Origin: Phoronis australis
Lineage: Eukaryota > Phoronida > Phoronidae
Reading direction: 5' to 3'
Assembly (NCBI GenBank): GCA_002633005.1
Contig: NMRA01000396.1
Span: 179,199 to 243,198, forward strand
DNA: 64,000 bases
Part shown: positions 1 to 13,404 of the stretch, piece after piece
How positions within the stretch are numbered: position 1 is the stretch's first letter
Layout of the letters: the number at the start of each line of letters is the position of its first letter
Notes under the pieces: generated by a model
What the model was told of the DNA's origin: nothing
The model's database searches: none
Seen by the model: the letters and a program-made list of their open reading frames with translations, nothing else
Position numbers and translations under genes: made by a program

Positions 1-83
1 GTTTATACTTTGAAGTTCAAGTCTGAAGTTATAACTAACATGCAACTCCAGTACAGGCAATTTCCCATTACTCAACTACGGGT

Positions 84-170
84 TATATCTCGAATCATGA
101 TATGCAAAAGTATTTGAACCTGGGCTTCTTCCTCGTTCCGATACTTTTGCATATCACCAATCTCGATATA
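84..170. repeat. Inverted repeat / hairpin of about 87 nt
   Basis: A perfect 15-bp inverted repeat (arms 99-113 and 141-155, core TATGCAAAAGTA) encloses a 27-nt loop. Pairing continues less perfectly outward to 84 and 170, where TATATC meets GATATA. The RNA could fold into a hairpin of pre-miRNA size, but a small foldback element is equally possible. No nearby gene explains it. Confidence 0.5.
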
Positions 171-2470
171 ATAACCACTGGTACAAACAGGTACGTTGTA
201 CAATCTATATATAAACGAGGGAACACATTTTTACAAATGACATGGTACAAACGAAAGTGGACAACGTAGTTTTGAACACCTGTTGCATACCTGTAGTTGT
301 TGCAGTCAACATTAAAGAACCAAGAAACGGAAGAACTGGACTGAAAATAGGGACTTCAGGAAAAAAGCGGGACATTTGGTTCTAAGCCAAAACATAAGGG
401 CGCTTTAATGTTCGCTGGAACAAACAAAGACGTAGTGACGGCGTTTTTTTGTCGAACGGGAGATGTACATGTAACACCCAAAAATACCCTATATCGTTTT
501 TGATGTTTTATCTGAAGTTGAATGGGTGACACCAAAGCCCATGAAACATCCCTTTTTCCTGTTAGTGGAACGGCAAAATAAGGGTCTTTCGCGTGGGAAA
601 TAACAGTAATATACATGTATGATAATATGTCAATATGACAAAAACAGTGACATTTGGTGAGATAGTGGAAACAATCAAATACGTGGGACAAATGACCACG
701 AGCGAGGCAATTGTTAATTACATTGTACGCAATCAGCAGCACGAAGCACAAAAAAGGGGTTCTTTGATTGGGTAAACTCTCATTTCTTAAATTTTAGTTT
801 ACGGGTGTAGGTAAGTACTAAGGATAACTATAGGCATACTCCTCAGAAATCGATTTAATAAAAACGGCATCTGGGCTACAGGTACATGTAAACATTGCAC
901 AAACGAATTATTTCATTTTTGATGATTCATACTCAGATGATTTACTGCAGATGTTACAGGTCAGCCTTTTAAGTTTGTTTTGGTTATTATCCCATACATG
1001 TACATGTGAAAATAAAGAGATCGCATACTTCACGTAATCAACTGTGATACACAAGAAAGTAGAGTCAATCCGTGTATCACGGTAGAGGCTGTAGTCAACG
1101 GTAGAAGCCATATTTCACAGTAGGTGTACAGTATGCTCCTGGAGTAAATTTGCCAAAATTTCATTGGGCTCAATCATTTCTGTTACCCACATCATTAATC
1201 CAAGGCGTCGTTCCTGAAAAACGTAGTTTTCCTGCTCTAAAAATAGAAAAGATATTTCGGCAACAAGGAATCCCACGCAATTGCAAATAAGTCCAAATAA
1301 ATGGGATATCCCATATGCATACATGTAGGAATATTACTGCGATACCCTATCTCGAATTCATTTCATCTGGGAATGTCCCAAATTGACATTCGGTCTCGTT
1401 GAGTAGTAGTATTCGTATGTACATGTACATGTATGTGCGATAACCTAAACTATATAGGACCTTGACAAAGAGAACCTGAGCATGAAACTAAAAGGTTACA
1501 TTTGATACCAGAATAATACAGGCTACAATAAATAACATAATTTGTTTTAATCGTGTACCCCATCTCGGAAACATAAATTAAAAAAAACAATGTAGGTAAT
1601 TTGAGGTGCACCAGACGTGCACAGGCCTCATGGTTAGGCCCATTGCACAAAAATACATTTCGGCAAACACCAAATGCACAGCAAAGTCAGATTCAATGTA
1701 CATTTACTCGCTGATTTTCGAAAGAGCCGGGTGATATTGAAATTCGCGATGGTGCACAGGGTTTTAGCACCACCTACGGATCCCATGTAATGCGGCCAAA
1801 GATAAAACTTACAGCGTTTAAACACCTTTCAGGCGATCATAATATCAGCATTTTTTCAGTACAGTGCAGTGAGGTGTACTAATGCTTTACGGAAAGGGGT
1901 AAACTCCTTGGATTATCATTTGATGACCAAAGACATCATGTTCCATACATTTCACACAGCAAAGAAGATTTCGCTCCAAAGCCAGTGTCTGCTGGAGTAT
2001 TTCCATCCCAGTTAATTGGTGAACTAAACTAACCAATCAGTGGGATGGATTGTCAGTGGCATTTATACATCTACTTTTGGATAATTGAACCCCTATGTAG
2101 TAATTTAATTTCGGTCAACCGTACGGCTATGACTAGAAGAGCGTCAGTATGAAAATCTCGCTAATCATTAAGCACAGAAACTGAGGCTTTCATGTGAATA
2201 ATGCATGCATCATTATCGGTGCAAAAACAGGCCTTATTCTTTTAAGTGGTGTAAATGTGCTTACGGTGGTCGAAAAACACATTTCATGAGCTCACATATT
2301 TATACATGTATGTGGGTGCATATTGCCGTCATCTCTGTCTGGGCGTCCGGCGTCGGCAATTGTATCTCCTAAACCCCTTGATGGAAGATTTGGCACGTGT
2401 GTTTCTGTAAAACCGACGACAGATGACAACGACCGTCAGACCACTCCGACTTCTGCTATGTCCCCTGGTG
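171..2470. other. Gene-free stretch
   Basis: I see no recognisable gene here. Reading frames are short and scattered over both strands without domain signatures. The palindromic hexamer ACATGT, often extended to TACATGTA, recurs (for example near 985-1000 and 1418-1432), as it does through the rest of the window. Confidence 0.5.
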
Positions 2471-3840
2471 ACAATTTTAGTTTTTTGGATAGATTTTCAT
2501 GACATTTGGCAAATAGGTTTCTATTATGAAGATGAAAACATCTTTACATTTGCGGAAATCTTTGACGATTCTGCGCTACACAGTAGCCGTTTTTTAAATT
2601 TTCTAGTTTTTTAGTGTTCGTCTTGTCTTTGTATCTGCCAATCTGCTTGAAGGTTGTTTGTGAAAATTGGCAGTTGTTTTTTTCTGATGAGGAGACCACA
2701 GCTGAAATTATTCGGGCGTGTTTGTTAACTTGGGCGCCTCCTAGTTGGGATTTTGTTTTATTTTCCGTCCACAGCTTAATCCTTGGCAGCTGTGTTTCTA
2801 TGGAGCGGCCGTTAATTATCCTAAAATTCTGCAAATAGTTTCTATCATGGTGACTTCCGATATCGGAAGGATTCGAGGCAGCCTGCGCTACTCGGTGACA
2901 GTTGAGCACATTTCTGTGCATCCAACAACCCATTTGATGGATAATCAATAAAGATGTGATCCTAATTAGAAGGCCAATTAAGACTGATGTTGATTATCGC
3001 ACGTCACTTATTGTGGCATCCCCTATTGTCAATTTTATTTTTGCGTCCACCGCTGTACTTCCTTCATATTTGCAAGATCTTTCTGAAATCTATCAGATGT
3101 CTATCTATGGAGATGGCAACAAACGGCGGCTAGTTTCAGACAAATCCAACTACAGCTGTGCTCGAATTTTCACACTTGTTTTGTGTGCTTAGAATTGTTT
3201 AGTGCTTTATGAAATTTGGCGAAGAAGTTTCTGTTATGAAGACAACAGCACCTTTTCTTTTCGTGTTGGATTCGGCAAATTCTGCACTAATTAGTAGCCG
3301 CTTTAATTATTTTAGCCTGTTTTGTGGTCTGCTTCTGTATCTGTCAAAATGTGCCGCATTTTATGACAATTGGCAGATGTGTTCCTACTGACATGATGTG
3401 ACCGATGTGGATTTTTAAACGGGTTCAGCTACTGAGGTGCCCCCTAGGGCATTTTTCAGATCTACGGCTCTATATCCTAATAGATCCTTGCCAGATGTTT
3501 TTATGGAATTTCGTAATTGCATTCTCATTAACTTTACAGCAGATAGATGGATTCAACCACCACTGTGGTTCATAATGGCAGTTTCTTTTTTACGTTTGCC
3601 ATTGTACCTTTGAAGTTCTGTAATGGATATTCAAGAAATTTGGCAAATATTCTTGGGAGACGAAGACACCTTCCTATTATCGTATGGGTTCAATGTATTC
3701 TTTGCGATGCAGTCCAAGACGCAGGCGCCGGGTTGCTCTTGTTATGCATTCTTAACACCTTGATTTCCTTTTCGAAAAAATACCAGATATAGCATGTATG
3801 GAGATGTATTTGCTATATTGAATTTGATATTTTATGGAAG
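2470..3840. repeat. Degenerate tandem repeat, unit about 140-150 bp
   Basis: A diffuse motif (TTTGGCA or TTGCCAGAT-like, then TTTCT, then ATGAAGATG-like) recurs near 2505, 2663, 2815, 3090, 3212, 3365, 3485, 3640 and 3780. The spacings are mostly 122-158 bp or about twice that. The clearest pair is 2505-2640 against 3212-3350, which also share AGTAGCCG and TGTATCTG words. The short open frames in this interval follow the repeat and show no protein family, so I read it as an old satellite-like array. Confidence 0.5.
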
Positions 3841-5164
3841 ACGGTGACCTCCGCTATTCAGGATTTTTCTGTTGGCACGTACCACGTAAACACAGAGCAC
3901 CTTGAATACACAGTAAACATGAAGGTACCGGATGGTTATGAACAGACCGAAAACGTTTGTCTACAGTGAGTACCAGTTTGGTACACGATAACACAGGGCC
4001 GTAGCAAGCAGATTGCCGGGGGTTAGCGGACCCCTCAAACATTTTCAGGCGTCAGGTTAAACCGTTGGAACCGACATACATGTACACTTTGGGTGAGGAA
4101 AGTCGAGAAAAGAAAGAATGCTAAATATGGATAAGACAGAAAATTCAAAATAACATTTTTACAACTCTGTATCAGTGCATGGTTTACCTTTTGAGTACCC
4201 TGGCCAGGACATAGTTGTTAGTGAATCCTCTTTCGCAGCACAGGTCGTCTGATCGCACTGAAAAACGTGCACGTAATGTCAAAAAGTTTTAAAGCGAAGG
4301 TTCTACGGAACGTATTAATTGGCTGGATTTTAAAATTCAATAAGTCAATTTCGCGACTGCAAGACAACATTTTTCAGTTCCAGAAGCCTCTCTCTGGCAA
4401 GGGATAACGGAGACAACTGTCGCTTCTTTGTCGAGTTGTATATCAATTGATTAAAATTGAGGACCTGACAAATATCATCAATTGCTGCACATTTCTTAAT
4501 TTTTCAAAATATAGATATTTTCATATCGAGGGGTCCCACCTTTGATGGAGGTCATTGATGACATTCAAGTGGCCTTCCTTTTTATGTGTTATTGCCAAAT
4601 TCTTAAGGATTCACTCACAAGGAGTGGACCCAGATTTGGACTCGATTACGTCTAGTTTTCCCTTTCCCGTAAAATAGTGCAACCGACATTCATGGTGAGG
4701 AAGATCACACCCCGGAACCGTTTAGTAAAAGGGTGGAATTTTGAACAACGCGAAGACCGCTGTTCGTTAATTACACAAAAGGACTATTTACGATGGTTAG
4801 GTATAGAATAACGGTACTGTTTCCCACAGCATCATAAGAATAGTAGTATCTCTTTTGAAAATGGTTATTAGTTGTTCGAAGGAATTCCTACATGTGAAAA
4901 ACACTGCTGTCGGGGCTACCATTGGGGTGATCTAGTACATGTCGAACGAGTGTACTCGAATACTCACAAGAATAAACAAATATTTCAGCTTTTATTGAAG
5001 CCAAGTTCTACTCCTGAACTGTTGTAGGTACCTCGGAAATGAGCAAAAATACAGTCACCTTACTATGAATGCCCAATTTCATATTCTCCCCGGTTACCCG
5101 TAAAATATCTGCGAGCAAGCCTGCGGAAAATACTAATATTCCGTTTTTAATCAACAAATTTGTA
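3841..5164. other. Gene-free stretch
   Basis: I see no gene. CAGGGCCGTAGCAAG near 3992-4006 resembles the terminal sequence of some non-autonomous hAT-like elements, but I find no matching opposite end nearby. Confidence 0.4.
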
Positions 5165-5930
5165 TGTTTCTGATTTACATGTTTATCCACGAAAACCGAC
5201 AGGTTAACAGATATTTTTTGGCAATTACAAGCAATCTTTTAAGAAATTATTACTATGCAGAGAATTAAGTCGAAGCCTGATTATGGAAAAAATCTCTAAT
5301 CCGACCCCCAACGAGTAAACTGCACTTGTGCGCTTTTTACCTATCTAAAATAACTCTAAAAGTTATTGATGGAATTTGGACACTTCCCAAAATTTACTCA
5401 AAATTTAAATGACAGTAAATGAATTTCTTTTTGACTTCGGTACAAGATGTGTTGTTTAAACTCATTAACAGGGGAACAAAAAGAATCTAATTCATTAAAT
5501 CAAGGTAAAGGCATTGCTCATGTATTTGATCGGTAGTTTCTGATTGACATGTTTATGTATCTATGAAAATGGACTAATTGAGAGAAATGTTTTTTTGAAG
5601 ATTAGAAGCTAATCTTGTAAGAAAGGGCAATACTTCAATGGAATTAGTTGAAGGCAGAAATTGGGAAAACATTGATCTATCATCAGATCCCCAAATAAAA
5701 ATTCACATTAAACGGTTTTTGACAATCTGTAAAGAGTCTCTAGGGATTTTATGAATTTCCGACAGCTCTACAAAGTGTCCCAAAATGTTCTCACACTTCA
5801 GAGGACATTCAATTGTTTATTGGTTTAGGAACTAAGGGTTTAAGCTCATAAGCCGTAGATCGAAAAAGAATTTTAAGTACTTAAAAATAAAATCTAACTC
5901 ATTGGTCATCATATTTCAAATGTTCTCTTT
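5165..5930. repeat. Diverged tandem duplication, unit about 371 bp
   Basis: The segments starting at 5165 and 5536 share a series of words in the same order: GTTTCTGATT, ACATGTTTAT, GCAATCTT or GCTAATCTT, GAATTA(A)GT, then CCCCAA and CCCAAAAT. The copies differ at many bases and by small indels, so the duplication is old. No open frame is kept in either copy. Confidence 0.55.
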
Positions 5931-7832
5931 GCCCTTCCTTGCTGTTTATAGTTTCCAGTAGTGTTGGACAATGAATTTTGTTTTTCAAAACTGAATTATT
6001 GCTAGCATTTCTCGCGCATACTACACACACGGTATGTGCGTACCCAAATAAGATATAGGGGGCTCAAATTTTTGAGGACGTGGACCTTTCACTAAAAATA
6101 ACAGTATACGGGGTTCGGTCAGGGATATGAATTGTGCATACGCCGAATTCCTGCCTTTTTAGTGGTCTCGTTTTTTCTCGGACTTGTTGTTTCTTTGAGG
6201 CGGTCGTTTTTGCCCGCTGGGTGCGCGCATGCACGCAGCACGTTATGACATTCACACTAACGTGTAACCATGCAGTAGGCCCGCGCAGAATCTCAGTTAC
6301 CCACGGAAACTGAATTTAATTTCCCGACGTTGAGGTGGGACACACTCTGTATGGTTTCCTCCAGCAACCAGAAACTGGACTACCGGCTAGATATTCTGAA
6401 ACGGCCATAAAGATACTCATACCAGCCACCTCGGTATGTCACCCTTTCAAAAAATACTTCAAAGAATGACCGTAATAAAATGAAATTTTCCCCGAAACTG
6501 GATCATAATAAAGCAAGCCTTGACCTTCAACCCATAGCAGAGAAATAGGTACGAATCCTCTGTTGGATCCCAGCTGTAGTTTCCCAGCTACCCGTCAGTG
6601 CGCTGGCTTTAGACCCATTCTAACACTCCGTGAAACTTTGTTGGTCCCCGGTTACTCAAATCCTGATGTCTGTATCCCGGGTATCATCCCCACCTATGGG
6701 GGGGGGTTCTGTATAAATATGGTGACATCCAGATAACGGGGGAAGGAGGGGGCTGCAATAGCAAGCGTCAGGTTGGCGAAGTCAAGTTGCATTGTGCCTC
6801 CCAATAATTTTTCCTTCCTACCGGCCTGTTTCATATGGGTATTAGCCGACTGTGTACCAGATGAGTTTGTGCAAATTTTCAATATATCGTGAAGAACCAG
6901 ATGGTTACAACGAAAGAGGGAAGATATGAGATGAATAGAATCACATGAACTGTGATAATCAACGTTGTCAGTGACCGGACTCAATTTTGATTTTATTTGG
7001 CTTCTGCCTTAGTGCCAAATCGTCATTTTGTCAAGAGCTCTTTTTCATTACTTTCTTTCTTATCAGAAGTTGACAATATTTTATTTTGTCTGATAACCAC
7101 TGCATTTTGCTTCTAACATTCTGTATTCGCCAGGAACGAGGTTGATAGACCTCATCAACGAAATTAAACGGTAATCTTGTTGCCCAAGAATCTTTGCTTA
7201 CTAAGCTTTTAAACGGGAATAAACAAGGTTTGCCTTCTACATGTATCTTATTGGTTAGATAGAAAAACGTTCCTCCACATGATGACAGACATCAAGTACC
7301 TCCAATTTGAAACAGCGGAGTTTAAAAGTATGAGTGAGTTTGGCCGCACTCTTGGCCAGGTGTTTCTATGTTCTTGACCTCCATCTTCATTAATTATCAG
7401 CATCTACGGTAAGTTGTCTTTTGTTGATGGTGCAGAGGTACAAGGATTCCAGTGTAGAAATGAAGGTGACCACCAAAGGGGCACATGCCCGTTACAACAT
7501 ATTTCGCAACGACACGTGGAAAACCAGGCGGCAACTGGTTAGTAATTGTGACACATCAAGCAACGAGACAACAACAGAGTTTAAAGGGTACTGTGACAAT
7601 ATTTGATTTCTTGCCGAGCTGTTGCAGAAGCAAATCTTATAGATAATATGTAAGACCTAATGAAGTGTACTATGAGTGAATAAGCGGGGCCACTCAGGCT
7701 ATGACGGGCTACGAAGTGGCAACAATAATGTATTGCAAAAATCCGTAGTCTTATAGTCATATGAAAAACTACATGCTCCATAGTGAAATCTAACAACGAC
7801 ATTCATACATTTATATTCATTAAGTTTATTGG
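5931..7832. other. Intergenic region downstream of receptor A
   Basis: I see no gene here. The segment lies 3' of the minus-strand receptor gene. The only regulatory candidate is AATAAA on the minus strand at 7825-7830, three bases after the receptor stop codon. That is very close to the stop, so the true polyadenylation site may lie further on (toward lower coordinates). Confidence 0.4.
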
Positions 7833-10006
7833 TTACATTTTGGTTGTTTCTGAGTCGTTTAATGCACTGCAGTTGGTGGAAGCACTACATGCTCCTAAGG
7901 TCATATGGCATTTCCGGCCACCGGGGAAGGATGGCGAAGAGTTGGAAGCCTTTTCCCTAATTATTAATTTACAATATTTCAAAAATATCTTTTTTCTGCA
8001 GATGTAAGAAAGGAACATGAAGAGCCCTTGTAGAGAATTGAAGATGGTGAATAGATACCATAACACATGACTTCCGGTAAGAGCCCCTACGTAGCCGAAA
8101 ATCCACGTGCTTCCCATAACAGTGGAAAGTTTAACAGTTATCAGAAACACGAGCTTATTTTCTCGGCTGTTCTTGATATTTCTCCTGACTTGACGCTTGG
8201 CTCGTATCAATTGGATAATAGTGAACACAATAAATAGTACATTACTAAATATGATCAAAGCTAAGGGCAGCGCAAAACCATAAAGTATTGCTTCGTTCCC
8301 GGAAATCCAACACCTTCGTTCATCTCCATATCGGAAAGGTACATCGGTGGCGAACTCCAAAATAATGCACGTGACAACTATCATTGAAGGCCCCAGTACG
8401 GAATACAGCACATACGTATAAATGGCATACGGAGATGGTTTTTGTATCTCCGTAAGTTTGTAAAACGTTTTGAAAACAGAAAAACACATACTGTTCATCC
8501 AAAAGAAGGCACACAACCACAAGAAATGTTCAACTATGGCCACTGTCTTACACAATTCTGGAATTTCAGTACGATCAATTGCGGCTAACATAATAAGTTG
8601 GGCCATAAAAAGGGTTATAGCGAGGTTGATCATGATTTGACCAGGCAGAGTTCTAAGTTCCTTGAATAGTGCATACGTCAGTAAAAATACCGCAAGACCA
8701 CACAAGCTTATCACGTTTCCGGAGACCGTCAGTTTGTACTGGCTTTCATTGTATTCAAAAAACCGAAGACCAGAGCCATTTGTGAACGGATTGCACACAT
8801 AGAGAACGTTGCCACGAATGAAGTAGTCTCCTGGCTGAAACGACAATCCAGATTTTACATACGCTTTGTCGTCTTTCACGTCATACTCGTTATCTGTGTA
8901 TGTGATCATTGTACACTTAAGATCCAGAGAACTATTGGCGGCATCAGTTTGATTCAAATACGTATTGTTCGGGTTACCTTTATTCACTTTGTCATGACCA
9001 CACGACCCATTATGCATTAGATACGTTCCTCTGGGGCAAAGTAATTGCCGACATTTCTTTGCTAGCTTGTCATAGATTCTGTTTCCAGAACATTTCACGG
9101 ATGGCATACTTATCTTGGTACTGATTTCGTGGCCCAGCCCTGTGAAATCTAATAAATGATAAAAACTGGTGTACTCAATGGAGGGAACTGCGCTAGGGTA
9201 GAAACACGAAATCATCGGCCAACCACCATCTGGACAGTGTCCGAATTGTAACTTAACGAATGAGTCACCACTATCGGGAAAGTAGTCTGAGAAGTACATA
9301 TACGATGAGCATTCAGCCGTGGTAACCGGGCAAAACTCCGTACACTCAGCCTTCATCGGTTCTACGTGTACGTTACAGTGGTGTGCCAGTGATGGTGCCA
9401 ATATTTTCATCATAAAATTGTCTGAATTATAGAGTGCTTGCATCTGCGCCGTGCCTGTAAGATTTTGGACAGTGCGATCAAAGAGCGATATTTCCTCTTC
9501 GTAAGTCATGGGATAAAGTTCGTTTTTCGGTTTGAAAGCTGTTCTCCAAAAGCTTCCCTTTTGGAGAATCTCTGATATGTTTACTCCGTGACAAAGTGCG
9601 CAATAAATATTTCGGAAACAATATTGTCTACCATCTTCCAAAATTCCGTCCACCGGCAAAACCTGGAATATGTCGTCACTTGTTCTGGACTGGCACTTGT
9701 TAGTAATATTACGGTTGTGGAAATCAGCAGGACAGCGCGAGATTACCATACTGCCGAGAGGTATAATGGAATCATCTATCTCCAGACACCTTGTGTAATG
9801 TTTGATTGATGTGAAGTTCCTTGCACTTGGTTCGTAATCATGGCAACAGTCCCCAAAGTCGGTACACATCTGATCACAATAACACACTTGTATCTTAACT
9901 AAATCAAGTCGTTGCACAGAAGGTGATGAGCAAGAAATACCGCACGCTTGGTACAACGACGGCTTAGCAGGCTGAGAATCACAGGAAACTCCACACGTCT
10001 GAAACA
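7833..10006 (-). CDS. Receptor A, last exon: somatomedin-B ectodomain plus class B/Methuselah-like 7TM domain
   Basis: This exon encodes about 723 residues of a cell-surface GPCR. The N-terminal part holds a somatomedin-B-like cysteine cluster (CYCDQMCTDFGDCCHDY, exon residues about 45-62), followed by a long cysteine-rich ectodomain with many N-glycosylation sites. Seven hydrophobic helices follow at about residues 430-452, 460-481, 491-519, 534-557, 575-605, 625-647 and 651-674. Family signatures are RTLPGQIMINLA entering TM2, GSTWIFG in TM6 and FNSLQGLFMFLSYI in TM7, with a likely disulfide between C490 and C570. I see no GPS cleavage motif before TM1, so it resembles Methuselah-type receptors more than cleaved adhesion GPCRs. 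The exon begins after a splice acceptor (GTGCTCTTTTCAG) at 10007 and starts with the last two bases of a split codon. No ATG opens this frame, so the start must be in another exon (13350-13404). The ligand is unknown. Confidence 0.9.
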
Positions 10007-11078
10007 CTGAAAAGAGCACACGTTATTTGACATCTAGTATCTATTTACCTTCAAACAATGTAATGTACATGTATGAACTTGTGTGGATTCGGTGGTTGGC
10101 CTATGAGTCACAGCACCAATGTCATTTACAACTGCTGAGAAAATTTGACAGTCTTTACAATCCTGTTCACATGCTTCTCAGCTCAGACAACAGTAGCCTT
10201 CGTGTATCAACACCAACGGAGTGTTTCCGAAAACGCAAAACACACGAAGACGATATCACGCAAGATTGTGCAGTATCACGTAACTTAAAAGCAAGGAAAA
10301 GGAGCCTCAGGACTAAGCGCGTTAGCTTATTGGACTACATGAACAAAATGACGACGATTATAATGATAAAACGTGGAGGCTGATGCGCTGAACTATGGGT
10401 TACAATTCCATTTCCCTTCCATCATCAAGCGCCTCACGGTTGTCTAGCGTTTCCGGGTCGTGTCCGCAGTACAACAATTTTACTAAACGTCTACTCAAAG
10501 CAAAGTCTTAGTATTCATAATTTTGAAAGGCTACCAGTTGGCTGCACAATTTCGCAGGTTGTCGCAGACATACACATGTATGTAATATATCGAAATGAGT
10601 CGATTGCCAGTATAACTTGCTGTCTGTCAACCATACAGAAATGTTTAATTTTGGCCAGCATATCCAAACAATGACTGATCAGAGTCAAATGAAACTTTGA
10701 GGTACTATATGATAAGATGGTATTAAGAAATGTTCTTAAAGTGTTCCACTTTTGCATGATGGGCAATCAATCGAAAAGGTACAGATGAAGGGGTCCAGTT
10801 TGTAATGGAAGGATCCAATTACGTAGGAGCGCTTGAAAACTGCTTTATAGACACGGTGCAGCTCAGATTGTTTCGACATCACGCGTAAAATATATCGTAT
10901 GGGCTTTAGAATGGTGGCGATTGGGTGACAAGTGTAGCGTGGGTGCGAACCGGGTGCAGCCGGATGGATGTTGGCCCGGAGGACGGGATTCGCATGGTCA
11001 CGATAGGCTAACATGTCGAATCAAACTTTGAGTCCCTAATTATGGGGTCCCATCCATAATTATAATACCCTGCGACTG

Positions 11079-11652
11079 GGCGCTTCTAGAATTGTGTAGA
11101 TCAGGCTCAAAAATGTCATAGGTTCGGTATACTGGGACAAATTAGTGAATCATACAGCAAATGCTTTTGGATGATGCCAGACCTTATCACGAAATCTAAT
11201 ACGCATTCTGCTAAATATTAACCAAACTTATACCAACAAAATATGTAAGAGTATATTTTTCTGAAAGTAGAAAGGCTGTTCACTTTAATTTATTTTATGT
11301 TATGTCATACCCATATAAATTGGATGACGTGAAAATGTTTTTAATGAGTNCCACCAACAATATTATTTACCTTATAACTTGGCGCTTCTAGAATTGTGTA
11401 GATCAGGCTCAAAAATGTCATAGGTTCGGTATACTGGGACAAATTAGTGAATCATACAGCAAATGCTTTTGGATGATGCCAGACCTTATCACGAAATCTA
11501 ATACGCATTCTGCTAAATATTAACCAAACTTATACCAACAAAATATGTAAGAATATATTTTTCTGAAAGTAGAAAGGCTGTTCACTTTAATTTATTTTTA
11601 TGTTATGTCATCCCCATATAAATTGGATGACGTGAAAATGTTTTTAATGAGT
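11079..11652. repeat. Near-identical 271-bp direct duplication around a single N
   Basis: Positions 11079-11349 and 11381-11652 match almost base for base, with one extra T in the second copy. The first copy ends at the single N (11350). About 30 bp of more diverged sequence separates the N from the second copy. The pattern fits two allelic contig ends joined without merging better than a biological tandem repeat. Confidence 0.8.
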
Positions 11653-13034
11653 GCCAAAACAACAATATCAATGAGTTGACCAACATTCACCGTAACCTTT
11701 AAGACGCTGTTACAGTTTTGTAAAATGTCGTTCCGTGTCCCTTTAATGCATATGAGGCTTTTTATAAATATCATAAAAGTGGTATTCCGTAGCCCACATA
11801 CAAAAGTGAACAAGATGTAACCATTTCCTAACAGCATTTTGGAAACCAGTCTATGAAGCTTAGTATTTGAATGTTTCACAAGGAGTCGATAAGTTGTGAG
11901 GTAAGACGGTCAACCAATGGCTCAATTGGACACTTCTCTCTTTGTTTCATACATGCAAGTTAAACAGGTTCTGAATTAAGTTTTGTTATTTCAAGTAGTC
12001 TTGGTTGTGTCTTATGCTAATGAATCATTGGCGTCTCACTTGAGTGTTCAGGTCAGGATATGATCGCAGGGATTCGAAAACAACGACAGATTCGTTATTG
12101 GTTGCGATCAAGTTATTGTCACGACGTATCACTTGATGCAAAAGCAAGTTGAATCCATTAATGAAATGGTATAATATGTACTCTAAATAAAAACGCTCGC
12201 TTTAAGTTGACTGAAGTCAACCTTACACCGATTACAATGCCAACAGAACACCTCGGGTATTTTCATGCCTGTAGCTTTGCGGAGTTCAATAATGTACAGA
12301 AAGTCAGGCGACTCTCGAAATGGAGAAATGCGCCGAGTGGGCCAGAATACCACGTGGAGGCCATTTTAAAATGGCATAACTTTGGATTCAGGTAATCCGT
12401 TTATATACGGTACCGTCACATGCCTGCTCTTCAGAGCTATTACATCTCGGGGGCCTGCCATGTATGATTGGTGGTGTCGTTCCGGGTAAAGGTTGTGTAT
12501 CTGAAAATACATTCACATAATGCTTTTATAAATAAGGGTGACCTATTCTCACATGTGCAGTCCACATCGTTTACTTTTCAAAACGAAAATAAGAGTAAAA
12601 GCTTGTGTTGCTGTTATTTACATTTCTATTTGCAAACCACTAATTGTGATTTAATAGCGGAATAGCTCAAACTTCGTGAAAGAACACTGGGATCAGTGTT
12701 ATCGAGTACAGGACGTAGAACTGGAGGTGACCACGGGAAGAAAAAGCTTAATCGTTCATTAGGCTGTGAAACACGGAAAACATAGTGTCGAGACAAAAGA
12801 AATTGGTAATTTTACGCGCGTCAACCGTGACGCGACCCTTTAACTCTTCAGTGCCGGGTTTACCAATATTTATTCTATTGCATTTGTATTTTGCAATAAC
12901 ATGGTCAAGTTTTTACTTCATCAAGTGGTTAGGATTTAGTTTACCAGAAACATTAAGCGCATTAACTTGCTGTTTCGTCGATTCTACAATGTATTGTCAC
13001 TACATGTTAAAAACAGATGCCACTTGACACTCAC

Positions 13035-13089
13035 CAAAAACATGGAATGCGATCATTGACAACACTGTTGGCAGCACCAAATTTGCCAT
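13035..13089 (-). CDS. Signal-peptide exon of receptor A, duplicate copy
   Basis: This is the same 55-nt coding exon as 13350-13404, encoding MANLVLPTVLSMIAFHVF plus one base and followed by the donor GTGAGT. It lies in the left half of the duplication around the N at 13120. I regard it as an assembly duplicate of the upstream copy, though alternative first exons cannot be excluded. Confidence 0.6.
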
Positions 13090-13349
13090 GACTTCAGGAA
13101 TATTAAAGACAAGGCTAANAATTGGTAATTTTACGCGCGTCAACCGTGACGTGACCCTTTAACTCTTCAGTGGTTTACCAATTTTTATTCTATTGCATTT
13201 GTATTTTGCAATGACTTGGTCAAGTTTTTACTTCATCAAGTGGTTAGGATTTAGTTTATCAGAAACATTAAGCGCATTAACTTGCTGTTTCGTCGATTCT
13301 ACAATGTATTGTCACTACAGGTTAAAAACAGATGCCACTTGACACTCAC

Positions 13350-13404
13350 CAAAAACATGGAATGCGATCATTGACAACACTGTTGGCAGCACCAAATTTG
13401 CCAT
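13350..13404 (-). CDS. Receptor A exon with start codon and signal peptide
   Basis: The exon starts with ATG at 13404 and encodes a hydrophobic leader, MANLVLPTVLSMIAFHVF, then a single G before the donor GTGAGTGTC. That base joins TG at the start of the large exon (10006) to give GTG, valine, continuing into FQTCGVSC. The phase fits exactly, the leader reads as a secretion signal, and the same arrangement occurs for receptor B. The complete protein would be 742 residues. A possible 3' splice site (CTGATTTTCAG) ends at 13462, which would give a 57-nt spliced 5' UTR segment before the ATG. The exon assignment is inferred from sequence; no transcript was available. Confidence 0.8.

Larger units (their letters stand above)
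10007..13349 (-). other. Receptor A intron 1
   Basis: On the minus strand the intron runs from GTGAGTGTC (donor, just below 13350) to TTTTCAG (ending at 10007). It contains the duplicated segment around the N at 11350 and one of the two copies around the N at 13120, including a second signal-peptide exon at 13035-13089. About 12400-13030 is related to 53000-53815 in the intron of receptor B, so the two introns share ancestry. I see no other coding exon. Confidence 0.7.

Noticed and set aside
3992-4006. CAGGGCCGTAGCAAG as the end of a hAT-like element
   Set aside because: I found no matching inverted end or target duplication within a plausible distance.
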